Below are positions 16,510-24,344 of a DNA stretch of 64,000 nucleotides, one piece after another. How positions within the stretch are numbered: the stretch's first letter is position 1; each line of letters starts with the position of its first letter. A program made the translations under genes and the position numbers. The notes beneath the pieces were generated by a model that was given only the letters and a program-made list of their open reading frames with translations, had not been told where the DNA came from and searched no databases. This DNA comes from Nonomuraea soli (GTDB lineage: Bacteria; Actinomycetota; Actinomycetes; Streptosporangiales; Streptosporangiaceae), in assembly GCF_013761175.1 (NCBI RefSeq), contig NZ_JACDUR010000005.1, positions 344,970-408,969 on the forward strand, written 5' to 3'.

Positions 16510-18397
16510 CCTCCAGGAGCCCGACGGAGGAGCTCCCCGTGCTGTTCAGCACGACGCGCAGCCTCGTGGTGCTCACCGGGGAGAACGCGACGGTGTTGTA
16601 CTGGTTCTTGGCCAGCGGATAGCCGCCGGGGATGTCGGCGTAGGCGCTGCCGTTCCAGTACTGCAGCTTCCACGACGCGGGCATGTCGATGCCCTGCTCG
16701 TCGTCGAAGAAGTAGACGTCGGCGCGGTTGACGCTCTGAGCCGACGGCCAGGTCAGCTCGGCCCACTGCTGGCCTGACTGCGGCCAGGTGCCCCACCGCG
16801 TCCCCTGGTTGGCGCCAGGGATGTTGGAACCGGCGGGGTCGCCTCCGGTGTTGATCGCCGCGCAGCTCTCCCACGCCGAGGTGTAGGAGCAGGCCGGCGT
16901 GGCCGACAGCGCGAGGTTGGGACTGCCGCCGCCGAACGTGAACGTCCTGGTCACCGGGGTGCTCCTGCGGTCGTAGTCGCGCAGTTCCACCGTGAAGGTG
17001 CCCGACGCGGCCGTGGGGGTGCCGCTGATGACGCCGGTGAACCGGTCGAGCGTGAGCCCGGCGGGCAGCGCGCCGCTCGTGACGCGCCAGTCGTAGAACG
17101 GCACGCCGCCGCGCGCGGTCAGGGTCTGGCTGTACGGCTGACCGGCGACGGGAGCCGGCAGCGAGGTGGTCACGATCGAGGGCGCCAGGAACGGCGTCAG
17201 GTTCTTGTTGACCTTCCATCCCGCGTTCTCCGCCACCAGCAGCGCCAGCTTGGTCAGCATCCACCGGCGGGTCGGGAACATGTGGTTCCATCCGCCGCTC
17301 TGCCCGCTGAGCCGGTCCCAGTAGGGCTGGGTGCCGGGGATGTGATAGCTGCTGTCGAGCGGTACGGCGGAGCCGTGATAGCCGATCACCTCCTGGTCGT
17401 TGGCGCCGGAGGTGCTGACGTAGGTGCGCATGCCCGCCCAGTCGCTGTGGAAGGCGACCGCGTGGCCGTACTCATGCATGACCAGCCCGTGCACGTCGAG
17501 CACCGGCCCGGCGATGTCGGTCCGCCACCAGTCCTCGTCGGCGAGCGAGGTGAACAGCTGCTTGCCCGCCTCGTCGTATTCGAAGATCATCGCCGTGGAG
17601 CGGTGGATCGGCCCGGGATCCTGCACGCCGTTGTGCTTGTGGTAGGTGCCGTTGCCGGCCGGGTACCCCGTGGAGTAGGGCGTCTGGATGCCGCGGAAGA
17701 ACACGTACATCCCGTTGTAGGCCTGGTTGTTGGTGACGTTGACGGTGTTCTGCCAGTCGTTGCCCGGCAGGTGGTTCGACTCGGCCCCCGAGGCGACGGT
17801 GTCGTACGGGGTGAGCTCGAAGAAGCGGAACCAGTCCTTGACGGCCTCCTCCGCCGCGGTGCGGAAGGCGGCATTGTTGAAGTAGCCGGTGATGGTGTCG
17901 TAGCGGTAGTCGAAGACGATCGGGATCGTGGGCTGGATCGCCGTCTTCTCGTCCTGCTGGACCCTGATCGGCATCGACTGGGCGAAGGTGGCGCCGGCGT
18001 TGTCGCGGATGTTGAGCCGCAACGTGTACTGCTCGTCGTTGCCGGGGCCGCGCTTGGAGTGGATGGCCAGCCGGAAGAGCCTGGACTCCGAGGCGTTGGC
18101 GAAGGTCAGCGTCTTCGTCGCGCCGGTCGCCGTGAGCTGGCTGGGCAGGTCCATCATCAGCCGGGAGGTGCCCTCGGCCTTCAGGTCGACGGTCACCGGG
18201 AAGACGGCGTCCTGCGGCGGGCGGACGGTCAGCTCGACGTAGGGGTTGGCCAGGTAGCCCTGCCAGTCGACGAGCTTGACGCCGTAGGAGTTGACGGTGC
18301 GGCCGAAGATGTCGACGACCTGGGCCGCCGAGATGGCGTGCGCGGGCCTCGCCAGGGTGCATAAGACGAGGAGGAGTGCCATGAGCAGGCGTTTCAC
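16487..18397 (-). CDS. Secreted zincin-like protein with Ig-like and sugar-binding domains
   Basis: 636 aa with a Sec signal peptide (MKRLLMALLLVLCTLARPAHA). The central region contains HEYGHAVAFH, an HExxH zinc motif with a further His five residues on, inside about 400 residues I cannot place in a named peptidase family. A putative Ig-like (He_PIG type) domain follows (about 420-500; LPAGLTLDRFTGVISGTP). A discoidin/F5-8C-like carbohydrate-binding domain is at 505-636. The latter is nearly identical to the C-terminus of the large glycosidase encoded at 24332-27556. GTG start, 6 bp after the ABC permease stop, so last gene of the GH127 operon. Its 3' end overlaps the GntR gene by 23 bp. A glycoprotein-directed protease is inferred. 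Confidence 0.8.
   Translation of the reverse strand: MKRLLMALLLVLCTLARPAHAISAAQVVDIFGRTVNSYGVKLVDWQGYLANPYVELTVRPPQDAVFPVTVDLKAEGTSRLMMDLPSQLTATGATKTLTFANASESRLFRLAIHSKRGPGNDEQYTLRLNIRDNAGATFAQSMPIRVQQDEKTAIQPTIPIVFDYRYDTITGYFNNAAFRTAAEEAVKDWFRFFELTPYDTVASGAESNHLPGNDWQNTVNVTNNQAYNGMYVFFRGIQTPYSTGYPAGNGTYHKHNGVQDPGPIHRSTAMIFEYDEAGKQLFTSLADEDWWRTDIAGPVLDVHGLVMHEYGHAVAFHSDWAGMRTYVSTSGANDQEVIGYHGSAVPLDSSYHIPGTQPYWDRLSGQSGGWNHMFPTRRWMLTKLALLVAENAGWKVNKNLTPFLAPSIVTTSLPAPVAGQPYSQTLTARGGVPFYDWRVTSGALPAGLTLDRFTGVISGTPTAASGTFTVELRDYDRRSTPVTRTFTFGGGSPNLALSATPACSYTSAWESCAAINTGGDPAGSNIPGANQGTRWGTWPQSGQQWAELTWPSAQSVNRADVYFFDDEQGIDMPASWKLQYWNGSAYADIPGGYPLAKNQYNTVAFSPVSTTRLRVVLNSTGSSSVGLLEVSVRGGT
16646..16733 (-). 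repeat. Copy 1 of an 88-bp perfect direct repeat (sugar-binding domain)
   Basis: By eye these 88 bases match 24488-24575 exactly and in the same orientation. Longer imperfect similarity covers most of the encoded F5/8C-like domain (about 16640-16915 versus 24482-24765). Confidence 0.85.
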
Positions 18398-18403
18398 GTG
18401 ACC

Positions 18404-19222
18404 TCAATTCTTGATGCCGGTGAGGGTGACCCCTTCGATGAAGTAGCGCTGCAGGAAGAAGAAGAGCGCGATGATCGGGGCGATGACCGCCGCCGAGGCG
18501 GCCATGAGGTAGCCCCACTGGGTGATGTACATGCTCTGGAAGGAGGCCAGGCCGATGGAGAGGGTGTAGCTCTCCTCGTCGGTGAGGTAGAGCAGCGGCC
18601 CCAGGAAGTCGTTCCAGGTGCCGATGAAGGTGAAGATCGTGACCACGATCAGCGCCGGCCGTGACAGGGGCATGACGACGGTCCAGAAGACCCGCCACGG
18701 ACTGGCGCCGTCGATGTAGGCGGCCTCGTCCAGCTCGAAGGGGATGGTCAGGAAGAACTGCCGGAGCAGGAAGACGTTGAGCACGCCTCCCCCGGCTCCG
18801 GCGAACCAGCTCGGCACGGTGAGCGGGATGATCGTGTCGAGCGCGCCGAGCTCCTGCCACATGACGAAGGTCGGGATCAGGGTGACGGCGTAGGGCAGCA
18901 TGATGCTGCTGAGCAGCACCGCGAAGACCGCGTCCCGGCCCCTCCAGCGCAACCTGGAGAAGCTGAAGGCGGCGATGGAGCAGGTCACCACCGTGCCGAG
19001 CACGCTGATCACGGCGATGACCACGGTGTTGACGAAGTAGCGGCCGAACGGCTGGGCGGTGAGCGCCTCGGTGAAGTTCGACCACTGGAACGGATCGGGG
19101 ATCCATTCCGGCGGCGCGACGAACATCTGGGCGTCCTGCATCAGGGCGCTGCGGATCAGCCAGACGAAGGGCACCAGGGTGACCGCCGCCCCGAGTCCGA
19201 GCGCCACGTAGACCCATCTCAT
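18404..19222 (-). CDS. ABC sugar transporter permease, MalG type
   Basis: 272-aa inner-membrane permease of the carbohydrate uptake transporter 1 family. About six membrane segments and the cytoplasmic EAA loop (ELDEAAYIDGASPWRVFW) that docks the ATPase are clear. The ATG overlaps the stop of the upstream permease (ATGA). The C-terminal FIEGVTLTGIKN is typical of MalG-like subunits. It belongs to the GH127-binding-protein-permease-permease-zincin operon. No ATPase is encoded nearby; in actinomycetes such systems often use a shared MsiK ATPase. Confidence 0.95.
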   Translation of the reverse strand: MRWVYVALGLGAAVTLVPFVWLIRSALMQDAQMFVAPPEWIPDPFQWSNFTEALTAQPFGRYFVNTVVIAVISVLGTVVTCSIAAFSFSRLRWRGRDAVFAVLLSSIMLPYAVTLIPTFVMWQELGALDTIIPLTVPSWFAGAGGGVLNVFLLRQFFLTIPFELDEAAYIDGASPWRVFWTVVMPLSRPALIVVTIFTFIGTWNDFLGPLLYLTDEESYTLSIGLASFQSMYITQWGYLMAASAAVIAPIIALFFFLQRYFIEGVTLTGIKN

Positions 19223-20103
19223 CGGGCTGCCGCCATCTCGTAGTAGACCCAGCGCCTGGCGTTGCGGAACAGCAGGAAGGTGACCAGCACGATCACCATG
19301 AACAGCACCCAGGCCAGCGCGCTGGCGTAGCCCATCTCGCTCTCGCGGAAGGCCTTGCGGAACAGGTAGTAGACGTAGAAGAGGGTGGCGTTGCCGGGTC
19401 CTCCCTCGGTCATGACGTAGGCCTGGTTGAAGACCTGGAAGGTGCCGACCACCCCGACGACCAGGTTGTAGAAGATCGTCGGGGTCATCATCGGCAGGGT
19501 GACGTGCCAGAACCTGCGCAGGGGCCCGCCGCCGTCGATCGAGACCGCCTCGTAGAGGTGCCGGGGCACTCCCTGGAGCCCGGCCAGGAAGATCACCATG
19601 GTGTTGCCGAATCCCCAGGTGCTCATGATGATCAGCGAAGGCACCGCCGTACCCTCGTCGTAGATCCACATCCCGTGCTGGCGCAGCAGGGAGTTGAGCA
19701 GCCCGAAATCGGGATTGAAGATCCAGATCCAGAGCACCACGTTGGCGATGGAGGGCACCAGGGTCGGCAGGTAGAAGATCGTGCGCCAGATCGCCAGGCC
19801 CCGCACCCGCTGGTTGAGCAGCATCGCGACCGCGAAGGCCACGATGAGCGCGACCGGCACCGAGCCGAGCGTGTAGTAGGTGGTGACCGACAACGACTGC
19901 CAGAACAGCTCGTCCCGCACCAGGTCCTGGTAGTTCTGGACGCCGACGAACGACGGCGTCCCGCCGATCTGCCAGTCGGTCAGGCTGAAGGCCAGCGACG
20001 CCACCATCGGCCCTGCGGTGAAGATCAGGAAGCCGAGGATCGCGGGGACCGCCAGGATCCAGCCCCAGCGGCGCTCCATGCGCTTCTGGCCCGACAGCGC
20101 CAT
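19219..20103 (-). CDS. ABC sugar transporter permease, MalF type
   Basis: 294-aa inner-membrane permease pairing with the following MalG-type subunit. Membrane segments begin at GWILAVPAILGFLIF. The EAA loop is LYEAVSIDGGGPLRRFWHVT, and TEGGPGNATLFYVYYLF is typical of MalF-like subunits. Its ATG directly abuts the stop of the binding-protein gene, and its 3' end overlaps the next permease by 4 bp. Expected to import an oligosaccharide, probably arabinose-containing given the neighbours. Confidence 0.95.
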   Translation of the reverse strand: MALSGQKRMERRWGWILAVPAILGFLIFTAGPMVASLAFSLTDWQIGGTPSFVGVQNYQDLVRDELFWQSLSVTTYYTLGSVPVALIVAFAVAMLLNQRVRGLAIWRTIFYLPTLVPSIANVVLWIWIFNPDFGLLNSLLRQHGMWIYDEGTAVPSLIIMSTWGFGNTMVIFLAGLQGVPRHLYEAVSIDGGGPLRRFWHVTLPMMTPTIFYNLVVGVVGTFQVFNQAYVMTEGGPGNATLFYVYYLFRKAFRESEMGYASALAWVLFMVIVLVTFLLFRNARRWVYYEMAAAR

Positions 20104-21456
20104 CTACAGCTCCTGCGTGTGCTGCCAACCCTGGAGCAGCCCCGTGACCTTGGGCGTGACCTCCTTGAGCACCTCGGCGGCTGGTCGCTTGCCCGTCTCG
20201 ATCTCCTGCAGCGCCGGGGTGAGCACGTCGGCGCTGATCGCCGACAGGTTCTTCAGCCGCCCCCGGATGTCGGGCACGCCGTGGTCGCGCGCGTAGTCGA
20301 CGACCGCCGTGCGGAACTCGGGCGGGTGGCCGTCGTTCTTCGTCCACGAGTCGATCGCCGTTTGGTCCTCGTAGTACTTGCGCTCCTGCGGCATCCACAG
20401 GCCCTGCTTGTAGAGGTCGACGTAGCGGGGATCGATGTGGAAGGCGAACAGCTCGACGGCCTCCTCCGGGTGCTTGGTGCCGGCGAACACCGCCGAGGCG
20501 CCCGCGACCTGGCTGGTGGTGTACGGCTCGCCGTACTTGGGCAGCACGCCGATGCCGTAGTCGACCTTGCTCTCGTTCATGTCGAGCAGGCTCCAGTGCC
20601 CGTCGACGACCATGGCCACGCGCTTGGTCTTGAGCAGGATGTTGGTGCCCGGCACGTCGTCGCCGGTGGCGGCGAGCTGGCCCGGCCCCGGCATGACGCG
20701 GTGCTTGTAGATGAGGTCCTGGAGGTTCTGGAAGACCTGGACCGCCTCGGGCGAGTCGAGCAGGCACCTGGTTCCCGCCCGGTCGGCGAAGTCGGCGCCG
20801 TTGCTGCGCAGGAAGCCGTACCAGGCGGCGGCGTAGGTGATGCTGCAGGAGATGCCGAACTGCCTGACCCGCCTGGGGTCGAAGCCGGACTCGTCGGGGT
20901 GCTTGCCGTTCTGGTCGACGGTGAGCCTGTAGGCGTTCTGGATCAGGTCGTCCCAGCTCCAGGCGCTCGACGCGACGGCGGGCGGGGTGACCCCGGCCTC
21001 GGCGACGGCCGACCTGCTGTACCAGAGCAGCTCGATCTCGTTGGCGGTGGCGACGCCGTGCAGCTTGTCGGCTCCGTACCAGAGGTAGGCGTCGTCCAGA
21101 TACCCCGTCAGCTGCGGGTATTTCGACAGGTAGGGGAAGAGGTTGACGAGCTTGCCCTGCTCCGCCAGCCGGAACGACATCGCCATCGGCACGTAGCCGA
21201 CGTCGGGCACCTTCCCGCTGGCGACCAGGGTGTTCAGCTTCACGTCGTACTCATCGGGCGTGAACAGCGGCTTGACCGTCACGCCCGGCTTGCTCTGCTC
21301 GAAGGCCTTGAGCATCTTGTCCACGGCCTTCTGCTCGAACGTCGAGCCCCAGTACATGAACTGCAGCGGCACGTCGCGGCCCGCCTGCTGAGTACTGCTG
21401 CCGCACGCCCCGGTCAGGGCCAGCGCGCCTAACTTGAGCAGATCACGTCGTCTCAT
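20104..21456 (-). CDS. Extracellular sugar-binding lipoprotein of the ABC importer
   Basis: 450-aa family 1 solute-binding protein. The N-terminus MRRRDLLKLGALALTGAC has twin arginines and ends in a lipobox-like cysteine, so Tat export and lipid anchoring are likely, although the lipobox (LTGAC) is not fully canonical. Binding-protein hallmarks include LWYSRSAV and MVVDGHWSLLDM. It sits 12 bp downstream of the GH127 gene and abuts the first permease. The ligand is inferred to be an arabino-oligosaccharide or a glycan fragment. Confidence 0.92.
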   Translation of the reverse strand: MRRRDLLKLGALALTGACGSSTQQAGRDVPLQFMYWGSTFEQKAVDKMLKAFEQSKPGVTVKPLFTPDEYDVKLNTLVASGKVPDVGYVPMAMSFRLAEQGKLVNLFPYLSKYPQLTGYLDDAYLWYGADKLHGVATANEIELLWYSRSAVAEAGVTPPAVASSAWSWDDLIQNAYRLTVDQNGKHPDESGFDPRRVRQFGISCSITYAAAWYGFLRSNGADFADRAGTRCLLDSPEAVQVFQNLQDLIYKHRVMPGPGQLAATGDDVPGTNILLKTKRVAMVVDGHWSLLDMNESKVDYGIGVLPKYGEPYTTSQVAGASAVFAGTKHPEEAVELFAFHIDPRYVDLYKQGLWMPQERKYYEDQTAIDSWTKNDGHPPEFRTAVVDYARDHGVPDIRGRLKNLSAISADVLTPALQEIETGKRPAAEVLKEVTPKVTGLLQGWQHTQEL

Positions 21457-21468
21457 CGGAGTCGTCCT

Positions 21469-23268
21469 TTACGCGAGGGGGACCCAGACCCGCATCGCGC
21501 CGCCGTCCCGGTTGTCCCACTGGAAGTAGGGGATGGCCGTCGCGGTCGTGCCGGTGCTGGTCGCGAGGTGGTGGGGCGTGTACGGCAGGCCTTGCGAGGC
21601 CTCGGTGACGCGCAGCGCGTCGGTCTCGATCAGCACGGTCCTGCCGATGCCGGGAAGCTCGGCGTGGACCACGCGCAACTGCGCGTCCTCGGCCAGGGCC
21701 AGGTCCTCGACGTCCTGGTCGGCCTGTTCGAAGCAGTAGACGAGCGGCCCGCGCTCGATCGCCGCGCACCCCCGCAGCGCGTCGATCCGGTGGTGTGGGA
21801 AGACCAGCCGGGGCGTCATGTCGAGCTCCAGCTCGGCCTGCTCGCCCACCTGCCAGGTGCGCGGGTGCCCGGTGTAGCCCTCACCGGGCACCCGCAGCAT
21901 GAGCGACCACGGCGTGGCGGGCGCCCTGGTCACGGTGATCATGACCCGCCCGTCCCACGGGTAGTCGGTCTCGACCGACACCGCGAACTCCCCGGCGTCG
22001 ATCGTCCCCGGCATGTACTGGTGCACGTAGAGGGCGTTGTCGCGGGCGGTGGCCACGTAGTGCCCGAGCGAGGAGAGCAGCCGCATGATGTTGGGCGGGC
22101 AGCACGCGCACGCGAACCAGCCGCGCCGCCGTCCGAGGTAGGCGTCCTCGACCAGGTCGGCCCGCCGCTGCAGCGGGTTGACGTAGAAGAAGCGCTCCCC
22201 GTCGGCCGAGGTCGAGGCGGCGAAGGCGTTGTAGAGCGTGCGCTCGATCAGGTCGGCGTAGCGCACGTCGCCGGTGGCCAGCAGCAGCCGCCAGTTCCAG
22301 TGGATGCTCGCGATAGCGGCGCAGCTCTCGTTGTAGGCGCGGTCGGGCGGCAGCTCGTAGCGCTCGCCGAACGCCTCGCCGTCGTGCCGGGATCCCAGCC
22401 CGCCGGTGATCGCGGTCTTGGTGGCGACCATGTCCTCCCAGCGTCTGACGGAGCACTCCATCAGCGACTCGTCGTCGGTCTCCAGGGCGACGTCGACGAC
22501 CCCGGCCTCCAGGTAGAGCTGGCGGACCGCGTGCCCGACGGCGGTGTCGGCCTCGCGTACCGGCAGGTGGTCCTGCGCGTACAGCGGGCCCAGCCCGGTC
22601 TCGGGGATCAGCCCCTTGCCCCGGTTGTCGATCAGCTTGGCGGCCAGCTCCAGGTAGGAGCGCTCGCCGGTCAGCCGGTAGAGCTCGACCAGCGCGGTCT
22701 CCACCTCGGCGTGCCCGTCGACGCCGTCGTGGCCGCCGTCGAGGAAGACCCGCACCATCTGGTCGGCGAACCTCCTGGCGACCTCGACGAGCTGCGGCGC
22801 GAGCCCGGCCCGCGCCGCCGCCACGGCCGCCTGGAACAGGTGGCCCGCGCAGTACATCTCGTGGCTCCACTCCAGCTCGGCGTAGACGCGGTCCGGCTTG
22901 ACGAGCTGGTAGTGGGAGTTCAGGTAGCCGTCGGGACGCTGCGCGCGGGCCAGCAGCGCCGCCGCCTGCTCGGCGAAGGTCTGGTACGGCTCGCCCGGCT
23001 GCCTGGCGTGCTCCCAGGCGACGGCCTCCAGCTGCTTGTACAGGTCGGAGTCCTGGAACCGGTATCCCTGGAAGTCGCCGGAGGCCTCCCCGGCGGCGAT
23101 GCGCAGGTTGGACAGGACACCCGAGCGTTCCATCTGCTCCAGGCCCAGCGGGATGGTCGCCTGCCGGTTGATCTCCTGACGCAGGCCCCAGAGCCCACCG
23201 GTGATCCGCACATCCTGGACGCCGAGCGGCCGATGTGCTGATTTAGTCGGTACGGCAGGCCCGCTCAT
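21469..23268 (-). CDS. GH127 beta-L-arabinofuranosidase-like glycoside hydrolase
   Basis: 599-aa intracellular enzyme without a signal peptide. It has the GH127 (HypBA1-like) (alpha/alpha)6 fold signature: GGLWGLRQEINRQATIP at the N-terminus, NRGKGLIPETGLGPLYAQDH, ESCAAIASIHWNWRLL, and CACCPPNIMRLLSSLG, which carries the family's nucleophilic and zinc-binding cysteines. Characterised GH127 members release L-arabinose from beta-1,2-linked arabinobiose attached to hydroxyproline. ATG start with AAGGAGCT upstream. First gene of an operon with the ABC importer and the zincin; controlled by a strong promoter that overlaps a LacI-like operator. Exact linkage specificity is not visible from sequence. 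Confidence 0.92.
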   Translation of the reverse strand: MSGPAVPTKSAHRPLGVQDVRITGGLWGLRQEINRQATIPLGLEQMERSGVLSNLRIAAGEASGDFQGYRFQDSDLYKQLEAVAWEHARQPGEPYQTFAEQAAALLARAQRPDGYLNSHYQLVKPDRVYAELEWSHEMYCAGHLFQAAVAAARAGLAPQLVEVARRFADQMVRVFLDGGHDGVDGHAEVETALVELYRLTGERSYLELAAKLIDNRGKGLIPETGLGPLYAQDHLPVREADTAVGHAVRQLYLEAGVVDVALETDDESLMECSVRRWEDMVATKTAITGGLGSRHDGEAFGERYELPPDRAYNESCAAIASIHWNWRLLLATGDVRYADLIERTLYNAFAASTSADGERFFYVNPLQRRADLVEDAYLGRRRGWFACACCPPNIMRLLSSLGHYVATARDNALYVHQYMPGTIDAGEFAVSVETDYPWDGRVMITVTRAPATPWSLMLRVPGEGYTGHPRTWQVGEQAELELDMTPRLVFPHHRIDALRGCAAIERGPLVYCFEQADQDVEDLALAEDAQLRVVHAELPGIGRTVLIETDALRVTEASQGLPYTPHHLATSTGTTATAIPYFQWDNRDGGAMRVWVPLA

Positions 23269-23303
23269 AGAGCTCCTTCGGTGATGAGAAAACCTTTGCT
23301 CAA

Positions 23304-23332
23304 ACCGTAGGGTGTAATATTTCACGCGTCAA
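23304..23332 (-). promoter_or_regulatory. Strong predicted promoter of the GH127 operon
   Basis: On the minus strand TTGACG (complement of 23327-23332) and TACGGT (complement of 23304-23309) are separated by 17 bp, 36 bp before the ATG. Near-consensus for the housekeeping sigma factor. A possible -10 for the divergent LacI gene is TAATAT at 23315-23320. Confidence 0.7.
23321..23332. promoter_or_regulatory. LacI-type operator candidate overlapping the GH127 -35 box
   Basis: TTCACGCGTCAA is a 12-bp palindrome with one mismatched pair and a central CG, the usual LacI-family geometry. It covers the -35 element of the GH127 promoter. A second small inverted repeat, TTTGCTCAAA at 23295-23304, lies near the predicted transcription start. 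Confidence 0.55.
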
Positions 23333-23351
23333 CGCATTGAAAGGCAAACGA

Positions 23352-24344
23352 TTGCCCACAACGATCAAGGACGTCGCCGCCGCGGCGGGCGTCTCCGTCG
23401 GCACGGCGTCGAAGGCGCTCAACGGCCTGGGCAGGATGCGCGAGGACACCCGGGCCCGGGTGCTGGCCGCCGCCCGGCAGCTCGGCTTCCGGCCCAATCC
23501 CCTCGCGCAGGGGCTGCTGGCCGGGCGCACGTTCACCGTCGGCCTGGTCAGCAGCGACAGCTTCGGCCGCTTCAGCATCCCGGTGATGCTCGGCGCCGAG
23601 GACGCCCTGGGCGCCGGGCAGATCTCGGTGTTCATGTGCGACACCCGCGACGACCCCATCCGCGAGCGCCACTACATCGAACGCCTGCTGGCCAGGCGGG
23701 TCGAGGGCATCATCGTCACCGGCCGCCGCACCGAGCCGCGTGCCGGCATCGGCCAGAACCTGCCGGTGCCCGTCGTCTACGCGATGACGCAGTCGGTCGA
23801 CGAGCGCGATCTGTCGATCATCCCCGACGACCGCGGCGGTGGCGAGCAGGCCGCGCGCCACCTGCTGGCCACCGGGCGCGAGAAGATCGGGCACATCACG
23901 GGGCCAGAACGGTTCCAGGCCGCCAGGCTGCGCGCGCAGGGGCTGCGCGACGTGGTGGAGCCCGCGGGCGAGGTGCTGTTCGGCGAGTGGAGCGAGGAGT
24001 GGGGGCGCCAGGGCGCCGACATCCTCCTGCGTGCCGTACCCGACGTGGAGGCGATCTTCTGCGGGAGCGACCAGATCGCCCGCGGGGTCGCCGAGACCCT
24101 GCGGGAACGAGGCAGGCGGGTGCCGGACGACGTGGCGCTGGTCGGGTTCGACAACTGGGAGCCGATGGCGCTGGCCTGCCGTCCGCCGCTGACCACGATC
24201 GACATGAGCCTCGGCGACATCGGCAGGATGGCCGCCGAGCACCTGCTCAACGTGATGGCGGGCCAGCCGGCCGAGAGCGGTGTGCGCACCGTCCCGGCCG
24301 GTCTGGTGATCCGTGAGTCCACGCGGGTGGCTCAACTGCCGTAG
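23352..24344 (+). CDS. LacI-family transcriptional regulator
   Basis: About 330 aa. The N-terminal helix-turn-helix and hinge are TTIKDVAAAAGVSVGTASKA and RARVLAAARQLGFRPNPLAQ. A periplasmic-binding-protein-like sensor domain follows, with the dimer/ligand blocks DDRGGGEQAARHLL and DDVALVGFDNWE. Start codon is TTG; 23352 gives the usual LPTTIKDV N-terminus and has AAAGG upstream, while TTG at 23337 is possible. Sits between the two arabinose-polymer operons, divergent from GH127 and convergent with the large glycosidase gene (13-bp overlap). Probably represses both operons until an arabinose-containing inducer binds. Confidence 0.93.
   Translation: MPTTIKDVAAAAGVSVGTASKALNGLGRMREDTRARVLAAARQLGFRPNPLAQGLLAGRTFTVGLVSSDSFGRFSIPVMLGAEDALGAGQISVFMCDTRDDPIRERHYIERLLARRVEGIIVTGRRTEPRAGIGQNLPVPVVYAMTQSVDERDLSIIPDDRGGGEQAARHLLATGREKIGHITGPERFQAARLRAQGLRDVVEPAGEVLFGEWSEEWGRQGADILLRAVPDVEAIFCGSDQIARGVAETLRERGRRVPDDVALVGFDNWEPMALACRPPLTTIDMSLGDIGRMAAEHLLNVMAGQPAESGVRTVPAGLVIRESTRVAQLP

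Noticed and set aside
16487..24344. 88-bp direct repeats as ends of a mobile element or att sites
   Set aside because: They are internal parts of coding domains, with no integrase, transposase or terminal inverted repeats nearby.
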